Source of the DNA: Pseudomonadota bacterium
GTDB taxonomy: Bacteria > Pseudomonadota > Alphaproteobacteria > Sneathiellales > Sneathiellaceae
Reading direction: 5' to 3'
DNA length: 64,000 nt
NCBI GenBank assembly: GCA_024743055.1
Contig: JANSXH010000003.1
Coordinates: 62,001 to 126,000 of the forward strand
Shown one piece after another: positions 49,759 through 58,944 of the stretch. The translations under genes and the position numbers were made by a program. The first letter of the stretch is position 1. Every line of letters begins with the position of its first letter. The notes under the pieces were generated by a model, which did not search any database, was not told the DNA's origin, and worked only from the letters and a program-made list of their open reading frames with translations.

Positions 49759-51873
49759 ATGAAAAAAGCCTCCAAGGGCTCCGCTCGTAAACCAAACTTG
49801 AATCTTCCAGGCAGCTCGACTTATCCGCAACGCAATAAGCGGAAGCCGACAAAGAAAGCTGCCTCACGTAAGCGTACCGGGCAAGCGCGGAAAACTGCAC
49901 CGAAACGGAAACCGGCCAAAAGGCCGGCAAGTTCTGGCTGGGTTCGTCCGATTTTAAATTGGGGCGGAACCGCAGTTCTTTGGTCTCTATTAGTTGGCGG
50001 CCTTGTCCTTGGCTATTACGCTTATACTTTGCCGGATATCTCCGGTATCGGGGTTATTGAAAAACGGCCTTCCATGGTACTACAAACCGCAGTTGGCACC
50101 CGTTATACGACCTACGGGGACCTTTACGGTGAAATGCTGCCCATCGAACAAATTCCTGATGTCATGAAGCAGGCTGTTCTCGCAACGGAAGACAGCCATT
50201 TCTATGATCATTTTGGTATAAACCCGATCAGCTTGACACGTGCCGCCTGGCGCAACTATCAAGCTGGAAAAGTGGTGGAAGGCGGCAGCACCATCACCCA
50301 GCAGTTGGCAAAAAATCTGTTCTTAACACCCGAGCGGACGATTTCCCGGAAAATACGGGAATTGCTATTGGCCTTTTGGTTGGAGGCCGACTACACAAAA
50401 GACGAAATTCTGGCTCTCTATCTCAACCGGATGTATTTCGGCTCCGGTACCTATGGAATTGATGCCGCGGCCCGTAAATATTTCTCCAAATCAGCGACGG
50501 GATTGAGTACGGCTGAAGCGGCGATGTTGGCAGGCTTGTTGAAAGCTCCCACCTATTTTGCTCCAACCTTAAGCCTAGAGAGGGCGCAGGGTCGGGCCAG
50601 TGTTGTTGTCAATCGTATGCTGGATGAAGATTATCTGAGTGAAGCTGAAGCAAGGGAACTTCTTGCAAACCCGGCCGTTCTCAGGAACGCGTCCCGTGAT
50701 TTTAGGAATGTCCGTTATTATTCTGATTGGGTTGTCAGCGAAGTGCAGGCTTATATCGGCCGCACCGATAAAGACCTGATCATCACAACGACCCTTGATT
50801 TGAAAATGCAGGCTGATGCGGAAACCGCCTTGGAAGCCAGGCTTAAAGCCGACGGTAAATCACGCGCGGTTAGCCAAGGAGCCCTTATCGCCATGTCGCC
50901 GGAAGGTGCCGTTCGTGCCATGGTTGGAGGACGAAGTTATTCAAAGTCCGTGTTCAACCGGGCGACAATAGCTAAACGCCAGCCGGGATCCGTGTTCAAA
51001 ACCATTGTGTATCTCGCCGGCTTCGAACATGGGCTGGCTCCAGACGATACCTTTACGGACAGCCCAGTAAATATTGATGGCTGGAAACCGCGGAACTATA
51101 CCAAAAAGTTTAATGGCGATATGAGCTTACGGGAAGCTTATGCCCGCTCCATCAACACTGTCGCCATTAAGGTAACCGAGGAAATCGGCCGTGAAAAAGT
51201 CGCGGATATGGCAGCAAATCTCGGCCTTTCCGGAAAGTTTCCCCTGCATCCTTCTATATCCCTAGGTACCAACGAAGTCTCATTGCTTGAGATGACGACA
51301 GCCCATGCCATCATTGCCAATGGCGGCACCCGGGTTTTACCTTTTGGGGTTCTTGAGGTCAGGGAGAAAAACGGTGAGGTTCTTTATAAACGCCAGAGTT
51401 CCGGCCAAGGTCGGGTGATCAGTGCCCGGACCGTTAATAAAATGCAGGACGTGATGACGGCCACCATTAAATGGGGTACCGGTAAAGCCGCTAATCCAGG
51501 ATTTGCGGCGGCGGGAAAAACCGGAACCACGCAAGATTATCGCGATGCGTGGTTCATTGGCTTCACGCCGAACCTTGTTGCCGGTGTCTGGTTCGGAAAT
51601 GACGACGGATCAACGACAAATAGGGTAAACGGCAGCAATCTTCCTGCTGTTGCCTGGAAGGATTTCATAGAGCATACCAGCAAATCCCAGCCGATTTCCT
51701 TCGCCAAACTTGAAGAAGACCAGGATACAGAGAGCCTCTGGCAGAAAATTGTCCGCACTTTCTCTGGCAACCAGGGAGGAGAAGTCAGGTCCGGACCTAG
51801 TACAAACACCAGCAACGCATCAAATAAAAGGGACTCGTTTGATTATCTGGATGAGCAGAATGAGCGGCCCTGA
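49759..51873 (+). CDS. Class A penicillin-binding protein (PBP1A-type)
   Basis: Bifunctional peptidoglycan synthase, 704 residues. A long basic cytoplasmic N-terminus (about 60 residues, very Lys/Arg rich) precedes one membrane segment (about 68-90). Glycosyltransferase 51 domain: catalytic Glu144 in LATEDSHFYDHFG, GGSTITQQLAKNLFL, YLNRMYFGSGTYGI. Transpeptidase: acylating Ser411 in PGSVFKT, the SIN triad in YARSINTVA, and KTGTTQDYRDAWFIG. It has a short C-terminal low-complexity tail. 110 bp after gyrB with no obvious ribosome site. Confidence 0.94.
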   Translation: MKKASKGSARKPNLNLPGSSTYPQRNKRKPTKKAASRKRTGQARKTAPKRKPAKRPASSGWVRPILNWGGTAVLWSLLVGGLVLGYYAYTLPDISGIGVIEKRPSMVLQTAVGTRYTTYGDLYGEMLPIEQIPDVMKQAVLATEDSHFYDHFGINPISLTRAAWRNYQAGKVVEGGSTITQQLAKNLFLTPERTISRKIRELLLAFWLEADYTKDEILALYLNRMYFGSGTYGIDAAARKYFSKSATGLSTAEAAMLAGLLKAPTYFAPTLSLERAQGRASVVVNRMLDEDYLSEAEARELLANPAVLRNASRDFRNVRYYSDWVVSEVQAYIGRTDKDLIITTTLDLKMQADAETALEARLKADGKSRAVSQGALIAMSPEGAVRAMVGGRSYSKSVFNRATIAKRQPGSVFKTIVYLAGFEHGLAPDDTFTDSPVNIDGWKPRNYTKKFNGDMSLREAYARSINTVAIKVTEEIGREKVADMAANLGLSGKFPLHPSISLGTNEVSLLEMTTAHAIIANGGTRVLPFGVLEVREKNGEVLYKRQSSGQGRVISARTVNKMQDVMTATIKWGTGKAANPGFAAAGKTGTTQDYRDAWFIGFTPNLVAGVWFGNDDGSTTNRVNGSNLPAVAWKDFIEHTSKSQPISFAKLEEDQDTESLWQKIVRTFSGNQGGEVRSGPSTNTSNASNKRDSFDYLDEQNERP

Positions 51874-51891
51874 AGTCCGCGCCCAAAACGG

Positions 51892-53094
51892 TTAGCTGGT
51901 GGGTGTATGCGAACGGGCTGTTGTCCAGAACACGGCAGCAGACAGGACGCCCATGGTTCCTATTGCGGACACCATCGCCATTTGGGTGCCATCATAGAAC
52001 ACGGCAATGAGATAGCCGAGTAATGCGGCAAACCCCAACATCAAGAAGCCCATTAAAGCCGAGGCGGAGCCTGCTTTTTCCGGGAACGGCGCCATGGCAC
52101 CAGCCTGTGATTGAGGCAAGACAATACCCAGGCCGAGCACATATAGCATCATGGGGAAAATTACCGCGAATTCGTGGTCCACATTACCTAACGCCAGCGC
52201 CAGCATCAGAATCCCGCCGACAGCAGAAATTACCGTACCAATTTTAAGGGCGAAAATCAGACCGCCTTTTTGTGTCAACAACGGTCCAACAAGGGTTCCG
52301 CTCATAAATCCGACAACCACTGAACCAAAATAATAACCGAAATGATCAGCAGGAATGCCAAAAACCTCGATCAAAACAAGAGGGGATCCGGAAATAAAGG
52401 AAAATAGCCCCGCGAAGCAAAGTCCGCCGGATAGAGCATAAGCGAGAAACTCAGGATGCTTAAAAAGCGCCGTGTAGTTCCCAAGGATATATCTTGGCCG
52501 AAGGGCGTTCTTGTCCTTGGAGAGATGCGTTTCCTCTACAAGGAAAGCGACCGTCAATGCCATCAACAGGGACGCAGTGCCAAGGAAAACGAAGACCGAA
52601 TGCCAACCGTAAAAAACCGCAAGATAACCACCAATTACCGGAGCGATCGCCGGCGCAAACCCCATGATCGTCCCCATTCGGGAAAGCTGTTTCGCTGCTT
52701 GTTCTCTCTCAAACAAATCACGGACCATGGCCCGCGGTACAACAATTGACGCACACACCCCGAGGGCTTGTAAAAACCGATAAAGGATTAATTCCTCAAT
52801 ATTGCGAGCGCCGAGGCAAGCATAGCTTGCTACCGTGAAAATAAAGAAACCGGCAAGCAAAACCGGCTTCCGGCCAAACCGGTCGGTCAGGGGACCATAT
52901 CCAAGCTGGCAGACTGCAATTGTGAAAGTAAAGACACTTAAAGTCAGCTGTACTTCAGCGACAGAAGCCGAGAAAACCTCTGCCAGCAGGGGAAATGTTG
53001 GCAGATACATGTCCGTTGAGAGGGGGCCCAATGCGACTGCTGCCGACAAAAACAAGGTGTAAGGTACAGATTTAGGGGAAAGGCGGGCCATCAT
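51892..53094 (-). CDS. Bcr/CflA-type MFS drug exporter
   Basis: 400 residues with twelve predicted membrane segments and Bcr/CflA signatures: LGPLSTDMYLPTFP near the start, GYGPLTDRFGRKPVLLAG for the loop 2-3 motif, and RAMVRDLFEREQAA. Exports small drugs such as bicyclomycin or chloramphenicol in relatives; substrate unknown here. Starts with consecutive ATGs (53094 and 53091), with AAAGAG upstream fitting the second better. 18 bp separate its stop from the convergent PBP gene. Confidence 0.9.
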   Translation of the reverse strand: MMARLSPKSVPYTLFLSAAVALGPLSTDMYLPTFPLLAEVFSASVAEVQLTLSVFTFTIAVCQLGYGPLTDRFGRKPVLLAGFFIFTVASYACLGARNIEELILYRFLQALGVCASIVVPRAMVRDLFEREQAAKQLSRMGTIMGFAPAIAPVIGGYLAVFYGWHSVFVFLGTASLLMALTVAFLVEETHLSKDKNALRPRYILGNYTALFKHPEFLAYALSGGLCFAGLFSFISGSPLVLIEVFGIPADHFGYYFGSVVVGFMSGTLVGPLLTQKGGLIFALKIGTVISAVGGILMLALALGNVDHEFAVIFPMMLYVLGLGIVLPQSQAGAMAPFPEKAGSASALMGFLMLGFAALLGYLIAVFYDGTQMAMVSAIGTMGVLSAAVFWTTARSHTPTS

Positions 53095-53129
53095 ACTCTT
53101 TCGCTAATAAAAAACCGGAGTTTGGCCGT

Positions 53130-53879
53130 TCAGACCTCTGTTCCATATCTATGCATTTGTGACCCGTTTTCCTTAAGCCATTTTTTTGCAGCTATCACGT
53201 CAGAATTTAGCTGATCGACAAGCGCCCAAAACTCTCTTGAATGATTCATGTGACGCAGGTGAGCAACTTCATGAGCAACGATATAATCCATAACATATTC
53301 CGGCATCAGACGCAGCCGCCAGGAAAAATTCAGCTGCCCGGTTGCTGAGCAACTTCCCCAGCGGGTTTTCTGGTCCCGCACCGTAACCCCTTTCATTGGA
53401 CGACCGATCTCTGAAGCATAGCGTTCTGCCCTAGGCGTGATTTCCTGGCGAGCCGTCTTACGCAACCAATCTGTAACCCGACGCGCAACATGCTCGGATC
53501 GTCCGGTGACAAAGAGGTCCAGATCTTCAACCCAGACAAGCCCCCGTTGCTCAGGAACATGCCGGATCTCATGTAAAACTCCGCCAATAGGAACGTATTG
53601 TCCGTGTTCAAAGGGAACAGGCCCCGGCAATTCCGCAAGCTTTTCAGCAATCCAGGACAATTCCCTTCTCACAAACGCCATTCCGGCTTTTTCCGATACC
53701 CGGGTCGGAAGCACCAGCACGACCGTTGAGTTGCGCTCAATTCGCAACTTAATGCGCCTTGAACGGGGATTACGTTTGATGTCTATCGGCGCAGTACGGC
53801 CCGAAAGCCTGATAACGGGAGGATTTCCCTCAATAAGTCCTATATCTGATCCAGCGGCTGTAGATCCGGGGTCGATCAT
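53130..53879 (-). CDS. YgjP-like M48/DUF45 metallopeptidase-fold protein
   Basis: About 249 residues from ATG 53879; the longer open frame back to 54068 runs into the neighbour and is unlikely. C-terminal zinc-binding site HEVAHLRHMNHSREFW with the HExxH core, preceded by TRWGSCSATGQLNFSWRLRLMP, the family signature. The N-terminal half has IKRNPRSRRIKLRI. The SprT/DUF45 (YgjP) family includes nucleotide-pyrophosphatase-like and peptidase-like members; function unclear. Lies 10 bp after the YcgN-like gene. Confidence 0.87.
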   Translation of the reverse strand: MIDPGSTAAGSDIGLIEGNPPVIRLSGRTAPIDIKRNPRSRRIKLRIERNSTVVLVLPTRVSEKAGMAFVRRELSWIAEKLAELPGPVPFEHGQYVPIGGVLHEIRHVPEQRGLVWVEDLDLFVTGRSEHVARRVTDWLRKTARQEITPRAERYASEIGRPMKGVTVRDQKTRWGSCSATGQLNFSWRLRLMPEYVMDYIVAHEVAHLRHMNHSREFWALVDQLNSDVIAAKKWLKENGSQMHRYGTEV

Positions 53880-53889
53880 TCGACGAAAT

Positions 53890-54360
53890 CTATTCAATGT
53901 CTTCTTCCGGCCACTCAACGATATGATCCTCAAGATCACCCGCCCGGCGTTCAGAGACAACACGTCCGCGCACTGACACCCCTGCTTCATGAACTGTATT
54001 GGAATCGCCCGAAACCAAGGGGTGCCACCAGGCAAGAGGCTTGTTTTCGGAAAGGAGCCGATAGGCACAAGTTTTTGGCATCCATCTCAAAGAAGGAATT
54101 ATCTCGGGAGTAACACTGATGCAATCAGGAACCAGTTTTGAGCGTTCCGCATATCGGGTACATTGACAGGTTCCCATATCCAGAAGCCGACAGGCAACCT
54201 CCGTATAGGCAAGCTCAAGTGTATCTTCATCCTCTAGTTTTAAAAGGCAGCATTTTGCACAGCCGTCACAGAGGGATTCCCACTGCTCCGTGGTCATGTC
54301 CTCTAGCGGTACAGTTTCCCAAAATGGTTTTGAGGTGTCTCTAGGTTGGTCGTCCGTCAG
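53890..54360 (-). CDS. YcgN-like UPF0260 cysteine-cluster protein
   Basis: About 156 residues if translation starts at CTG 54360, which has AAGG eight bases upstream, and 135 if at the ATG 54297. The upstream codons read [21 protein letters not shown], and the FW-x4-LE-DM pattern matches conserved N-terminal sequence of YcgN (UPF0260), so coding clearly extends above the ATG. Core motifs: [43 protein letters not shown] and WHPLVSG, a cysteine set that suggests a metal cluster. Function unknown. The next gene upstream, phaZ, ends 3 bp before the CTG. Confidence 0.85.
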   Translation of the reverse strand: MTDDQPRDTSKPFWETVPLEDMTTEQWESLCDGCAKCCLLKLEDEDTLELAYTEVACRLLDMGTCQCTRYAERSKLVPDCISVTPEIIPSLRWMPKTCAYRLLSENKPLAWWHPLVSGDSNTVHEAGVSVRGRVVSERRAGDLEDHIVEWPEEDIE

Positions 54361-54363
54361 CTG

Positions 54364-55986
54364 TCAGGCCTTCTTTTTCTGAGGTTCCTTCTTCGCCATT
54401 GCCTTAACTGGGGTTTTTGGCGATTTTGTCACCACCTTAGCTGCTTTCGGGGTCGCCGCAACGGGTTTTTTCGTTGCAGGCTTTGCAGATGCTCTGGTTG
54501 GCGCTTTTGCTGTAGGTTTAGCTACGGTCTTGCGGGGTTTAGGGGCCGGCGCAGAGGTGGCCTTCGACTTGGCTGGAGTCGCCTTTTTCACAGGCGCCTG
54601 TTTGGCTTTCGCCTCGGGCTTCTTTGGTGCCGGTACGGCCTTAGGAGCTGGTTTATCTTTTGCAACGGGCTTCAACACAGCCTTTGACTTAGGAGCAGAT
54701 ACTTTCTTGGCCGCCGCGGGTTTAGTTTTTACCGGAGGAACGAGAGAAAGTTTGCTTTTGGGTTTCGGCTCATTGGACAAGATAAACTCTGAAATTCTTG
54801 GCGCGATTTCACTATTGAACCTACGGCCATTAAAGACACCATAGTGACCAACGCCTTTTTGTTCATAATGAACCTTGTTAAAAGCCGGGATATTTGGGCA
54901 GATATCATGGGCAGCGACTGTCTGACCAATGCCAGAAATATCATCCAGTTCGCCTTCCACTGTCATCAGGCCGGTCTTGCGGATGGCAGTCGTATCAATG
55001 AGACGTTCACCCCGATACATCATCTCACCCTTGGCGAGTGACTGTTTTTGAAAGACTGTTTCTATAGTCTGCAGGTAGTATTCTGCTGTCAGGTCCATAA
55101 CAGCGTTATATTCCGCATAGAAGGCACGGTGCTTATCAGCGCTGTCACCATCCCCCTGCACAAGATGGTCAAACTGGTTCATATGGGCTTCAAGATGGCG
55201 ATCGAAATTCATGCTCATAAAACCGCCAAGCTGCAGAAACCCGGGATAAACACGCCTAAATGCACCTGGATAAATGACTGGAACCCGGTTAATCACTGTC
55301 CGCTCAAACCATTCAAGAGAATGGTCCGTTGCCAGCTTGCAGGGAGCTGTCGGGTGCCGCCGAGTGTCCATCGGGCTTCCCATTAGGGTCATGGATAAAG
55401 GCGTATAGGGGTTATTGTCCTCAGCCATCAAGGCAACCGCAGCAGTTACCGGTATCCCTGGTTGGCAAACGGCCATAACGTGGGTATTCGGGCCCAAAAC
55501 TTCCAAAAATTCGCGGATATAGTCAATATAGTCATCGAGATCAAAGTTCCCTTCAATCAAGGGGACATTAGAAGCATCCCGCCAATCTGTGATATAGACG
55601 TCATGATTTTTAATCATGGTTTCGACCGTGCCGCGCAACAATGTTGCAAAATGGCCGGACATCGGCGCAACGATAAGGAGCTTCGGATCCTTCAGTTTCG
55701 TATCACGCTTAAAATGCTTAAGTTGTCCAAAGGTCAAGCGATGAACAATCTCTTCCGTTACAGCGACTGTCCGCCCATCCAAGACCGTCTGATCAATACC
55801 AAATGCCGGTTTCCCGTGATACTGAGTTGTTTCAGCAAACAATTCATACATTGCTGCAAGGGTCTGTGCATGAGGTGTTTCCGAAAACGGATTGAAAGGA
55901 CTGCGCAACATCTGAGATTGCAATTGCGCGACCATCCGGTAAGGAGAAAGGGCAACTTTCTGAAGTTCATTAAACTGATAAAGCAA
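54364..55986 (-). CDS. phaZ: Intracellular polyhydroxyalkanoate depolymerase with Lys/Ala/Pro-rich tail
   Basis: 540 residues. Starts TTG at 55986 with AGGAG seven bases upstream; the resulting N-terminus MLYQFNELQ matches the family start. The catalytic part (1-405) has Cys174 in AVCQPGIPV, Asp in EGELDDISG (about 348-349) and His381 in GVGHYGVF, completing the Cys/Asp/His triad of intracellular PHB depolymerases. Residues about 405-540 are almost entirely Lys, Ala and Pro, with repeats such as KPAPKAVPAPKKP, not part of the enzyme. Cleaves stored PHB to 3-hydroxybutyrate. The tail is unusual; see findings. Confidence 0.93.
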   Translation of the reverse strand: MLYQFNELQKVALSPYRMVAQLQSQMLRSPFNPFSETPHAQTLAAMYELFAETTQYHGKPAFGIDQTVLDGRTVAVTEEIVHRLTFGQLKHFKRDTKLKDPKLLIVAPMSGHFATLLRGTVETMIKNHDVYITDWRDASNVPLIEGNFDLDDYIDYIREFLEVLGPNTHVMAVCQPGIPVTAAVALMAEDNNPYTPLSMTLMGSPMDTRRHPTAPCKLATDHSLEWFERTVINRVPVIYPGAFRRVYPGFLQLGGFMSMNFDRHLEAHMNQFDHLVQGDGDSADKHRAFYAEYNAVMDLTAEYYLQTIETVFQKQSLAKGEMMYRGERLIDTTAIRKTGLMTVEGELDDISGIGQTVAAHDICPNIPAFNKVHYEQKGVGHYGVFNGRRFNSEIAPRISEFILSNEPKPKSKLSLVPPVKTKPAAAKKVSAPKSKAVLKPVAKDKPAPKAVPAPKKPEAKAKQAPVKKATPAKSKATSAPAPKPRKTVAKPTAKAPTRASAKPATKKPVAATPKAAKVVTKSPKTPVKAMAKKEPQKKKA

Positions 55987-56174
55987 AGGTCAATCTCCTA
56001 CGTGACAATTCCGCATTTGGTCATTTTGGCAAATGTCGTGTTACGCTGCAGTGCAACATAATACACAAACCTTCCAAAAGTGTTAGCAAAATTTGCAACT
56101 TTACTCCCAAATCACTACATAATAAGCCATAATCTGACCGGTAAATTAGCCTTTAGGCTTCAAGGACATAAAAA

Positions 56175-56717
56175 ATGATACCCTGGTTTCGCGCAATAAT
56201 ATTATTGATTCTCATGACCGGTCCTGCTTTTGGAGCCTCCCTTTTTGGGGATGAAGAGGTTTTCGACGAAGCGACACGAGATAATTTTACAGAAGTCGAG
56301 CAGTTTTTGCTGACTGGTAACAATGTTAATATAAGGGATCGTAAGAAAGTTCCGCTTCTGCATCATGCTGCTTCGGCTGGGGCAACAAGAACCGTTCAAG
56401 TCCTTATCAAGCATGGCGCCAAGCTAGACCTTACGGATAGCTTGGGAAATACGGCCCTGATCCAGGCTGCTGCCTATGGCTCAGAGCCCGTGATCGATTT
56501 ATTGATCGAAAATGGCGCAAAAATTGACTTGGAAAACCGGCAAGGAGAAACCGCTCTGATAAAAGCCGCCCAGACCGGCAGCGTAAGAAGTGTGGAAGTT
56601 CTGATTGAGAAAGGGGCCTCGGTCGAGATATCAGATTTTACGGGGCGGACTGCACTTGATCATGCCAAACAGAACCGCCACCGTGAAATCATCAGATTAC
56701 TAGAAGCTCAAACCTGA
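56175..56717 (+). CDS. Secreted ankyrin-repeat protein
   Basis: 180 residues. Signal peptide (FRAIILLILMTGPAFGA) then four ankyrin repeats, seen in VPLLHHAASAGATRTVQVLIKHGAKLD, TALIQAAAYGSEPVIDLLIENGAKID, TALIKAAQTGSVRSVEVLIEKGASVE and TALDHAKQNRHREIIRLLE. Should be periplasmic and protein-binding; partner unknown. ATG 56175; its stop is 2 bp from the convergent SYLF gene. Divergent from phaZ across 188 bp, in which I see no clear sites. Confidence 0.88.
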   Translation: MIPWFRAIILLILMTGPAFGASLFGDEEVFDEATRDNFTEVEQFLLTGNNVNIRDRKKVPLLHHAASAGATRTVQVLIKHGAKLDLTDSLGNTALIQAAAYGSEPVIDLLIENGAKIDLENRQGETALIKAAQTGSVRSVEVLIEKGASVEISDFTGRTALDHAKQNRHREIIRLLEAQT

Positions 56718-56719
56718 TA

Positions 56720-57424
56720 TTAGGGGGCTTCCGCCGCATTGAGAGCTGCACGCAAGCCATCAGCCTGAGAATTTGATAACTGCCCTTCGAGGACTATCTG
56801 GCTCGCTGTCGCAGGTTTGCCATAATAAGCTTCATTCCAGCCGTCTTTAGCGGCAAGAACAGAACCTTCTACCGATGCCCCGATAAACAATCCTTTCGTA
56901 TTGGCAAAGGAGAAAACATCAACCTTTAAATTGGTTGTCGTTGAGGCACCGACATTGGCGCCAACCGGACCAACAGCCGCGCTCAAATCTCCGCCGAGCT
57001 TAACCTGATTGTCGATAATGGCTTTCAGGCCTTTTTCAGTCATAATGACCAAGACCAGTTCTTTGGCTTCCGCACCAAATTGAAGGCCAATGCTTCCCTG
57101 ACCCATGGTGTAAAAAGCTGGAGATGTCCAATTGCCATCTTTATCCTGGCCTAACAGGACGCCGCTGCCGCCCGCCCCACCAACAAAAAAGCCTGCTTTC
57201 AGAACTTGCGGAAATACAACCACACCCTTAGCGATGGCCAGGAGCTTGCGGAAATCTTCCATACCCGACTGTGCTGCCAGATTTTCAATGGTAAACTTGG
57301 CCCGCTCCACCAACTGATCTTGCTCTTGCCCGGCTGCTGCCAGCTGTGTGCCTGCAAAAAGCAGAACGACCGCACAGAGCAGGCTCGTAATCGCTTTGTG
57401 AGCTGTTTTTATCGACGCTTGCAT
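56720..57424 (-). CDS. SYLF (Ysc84/YSC84-like) lipid-binding domain protein
   Basis: About 234 residues from ATG 57424 (AAGGA seven bases upstream; an earlier in-frame ATG at 57466 is unsupported). Signal peptide (SLLCAVVLLFAGTQLAAA), then the SYLF domain with AKGVVVFPQVLKAGFFVGG, GGSGVLLGQD, and the Gly/Ala/Ser-rich C-terminal VSASVEG-like GASVEGSVL. In eukaryotes SYLF binds phosphoinositides and actin; bacterial roles are unclear but periplasmic. Divergent from regB. Confidence 0.88.
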   Translation of the reverse strand: MQASIKTAHKAITSLLCAVVLLFAGTQLAAAGQEQDQLVERAKFTIENLAAQSGMEDFRKLLAIAKGVVVFPQVLKAGFFVGGAGGSGVLLGQDKDGNWTSPAFYTMGQGSIGLQFGAEAKELVLVIMTEKGLKAIIDNQVKLGGDLSAAVGPVGANVGASTTTNLKVDVFSFANTKGLFIGASVEGSVLAAKDGWNEAYYGKPATASQIVLEGQLSNSQADGLRAALNAAEAP

Positions 57425-57557
57425 AACTTTATCCTTTTTGGCTTGTCCAAGGGAACTGCAATTCATGTATAACTATCCTACCAATCATGGCTTTAATATG
57501 TCGGCTGTTTCTGACAATTGAAAGTAAATACGAGAAGAAGGCTGAAGGAATGCAAGG

Positions 57558-58874
57558 ATGGTAAACACAGAGGGCGAGGCAGACGATACAAGTTCCCTAA
57601 TCCTTGCCTCTAACGGCATGCGCCTGCAAACTCTTGTATATATTCGCTGGCTCGCTGTGTTGGGGCAAGCGTTTACAGTGTTTATTGTCTATTTTTGGTT
57701 TGGGTATGATCTGAATCTGGGCCCGATTGCTGCTCTGGTCACCGCCAGTGCCATCCTCAATATTCTGGTGACCATCAGCCAAAGAACGACAACCCGCCTC
57801 AGCGATCGCGGCGCCATCCTGTATCTCTTTTACGATATCCTGCAATTGGCGGGCCTTCTGTATTTTACGGGCGGATTGACTAATCCATTTTCGGTCCTGT
57901 TTCTCGTGCCCGTAACCATTTCCGCCACAAACCTGTCTCGAAAGGGAACATTCTTCCTTGGGCTGATCACCTTAATATGTATCTCATTATTGGCCATCTT
58001 CCATGAGCGGCTACCCTTGCCGCTCGGCACTTTGTCTTTGTCTACAACCTATATTCTGGCAATTTGGTCAGCACTAGTCCTCGGGACTCTTTTTCTTTCC
58101 GCTTATGCCTGGCTAATCGCGGAAGACGCCCGAAAAATGTCCGATGCCCTGACTATCGCCAGGTTCGAGCTGGCTAAGGAACAGCAGCTTTCAGCTGTTG
58201 GCGGAATTGCCGCGGCCGCGGCCCATGAGCTTGGGACCCCGCTCAATACTATTCTTCTGGTCTCTCGGGAGCTGGCACAGGAACTTCCACCAGATAGCAG
58301 TTTTGCTGAAGACGCCGCGTTGTTGGAAGATCAGGCAAAAAAATGCGCAGAAGTTCTTGCCCAGCTTTCAAAAAGGCCAGACACAGAAAGATTCCTGAAA
58401 GGAGAGGCTCATCACGACTATCTGCCCCTCGACAGCCTGTTTTCGTTGGTTGCAGAAAAATACCAGGATCCGCATAAGACCATCATTATCGAGACCCATG
58501 GTAATGAAAAACACGGTCCCAAACTGTTTTCTACTCCGGAATTAAGGCATGGGATCAACAACCTTGTCAGCAATGCTGCAGAATTTGCCAAGGAAAAGGT
58601 TGTTATAGATTTGTTTTGGGATGACAAAACCGTCCGAGCAGAAATTCGTGATGATGGTCCAGGGTTTTCCCAGGAAATACTGGACCGCCTGGGAGAGCCT
58701 TATGTATCAAGCAGAAGAGGCCGCGGTGGCATGGGCCTAGGTGTATTTATCGCCGATATGCTGATTAAACGCAGTGGTGGGACCTTAAGTTTCAGGAATG
58801 GCGCAAAAAAAGGAGCAGTGGCGGAAATTCTCTGGTCCCGGCGACGGCTGGAAAAATCTGATCCTTTCAGATAG
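57558..58874 (+). CDS. regB: Redox sensor histidine kinase RegB (PrrB/ActS family)
   Basis: 438 residues. Six membrane segments (about 20-190) with the quinone-binding signature GGLTNPF (105-111), then the phosphoacceptor His223 in AAAHELGTPLNTIL and a redox-active Cys263 in EDQAKKCAEVL at the equivalent site to RegB's Cys265; the ATPase domain has NLVSNAAEFAKE, DDGPGFS and RGGMGLGVFIAD. RegB senses ubiquinone redox state and oxygen and controls photosynthesis, CO2 and N2 fixation and respiration genes. ATG 57558 with AAGGA upstream. RegA follows 70 bp later. Confidence 0.95.
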   Translation: MVNTEGEADDTSSLILASNGMRLQTLVYIRWLAVLGQAFTVFIVYFWFGYDLNLGPIAALVTASAILNILVTISQRTTTRLSDRGAILYLFYDILQLAGLLYFTGGLTNPFSVLFLVPVTISATNLSRKGTFFLGLITLICISLLAIFHERLPLPLGTLSLSTTYILAIWSALVLGTLFLSAYAWLIAEDARKMSDALTIARFELAKEQQLSAVGGIAAAAAHELGTPLNTILLVSRELAQELPPDSSFAEDAALLEDQAKKCAEVLAQLSKRPDTERFLKGEAHHDYLPLDSLFSLVAEKYQDPHKTIIIETHGNEKHGPKLFSTPELRHGINNLVSNAAEFAKEKVVIDLFWDDKTVRAEIRDDGPGFSQEILDRLGEPYVSSRRGRGGMGLGVFIADMLIKRSGGTLSFRNGAKKGAVAEILWSRRRLEKSDPFR

Positions 58875-58944
58875 CGCAGAATGTGATAGTCTGGCATAAA
58901 AGAAGCTCAAGGACGGCTTGCATCAGGAAAGGCCTGAAGGAGAC

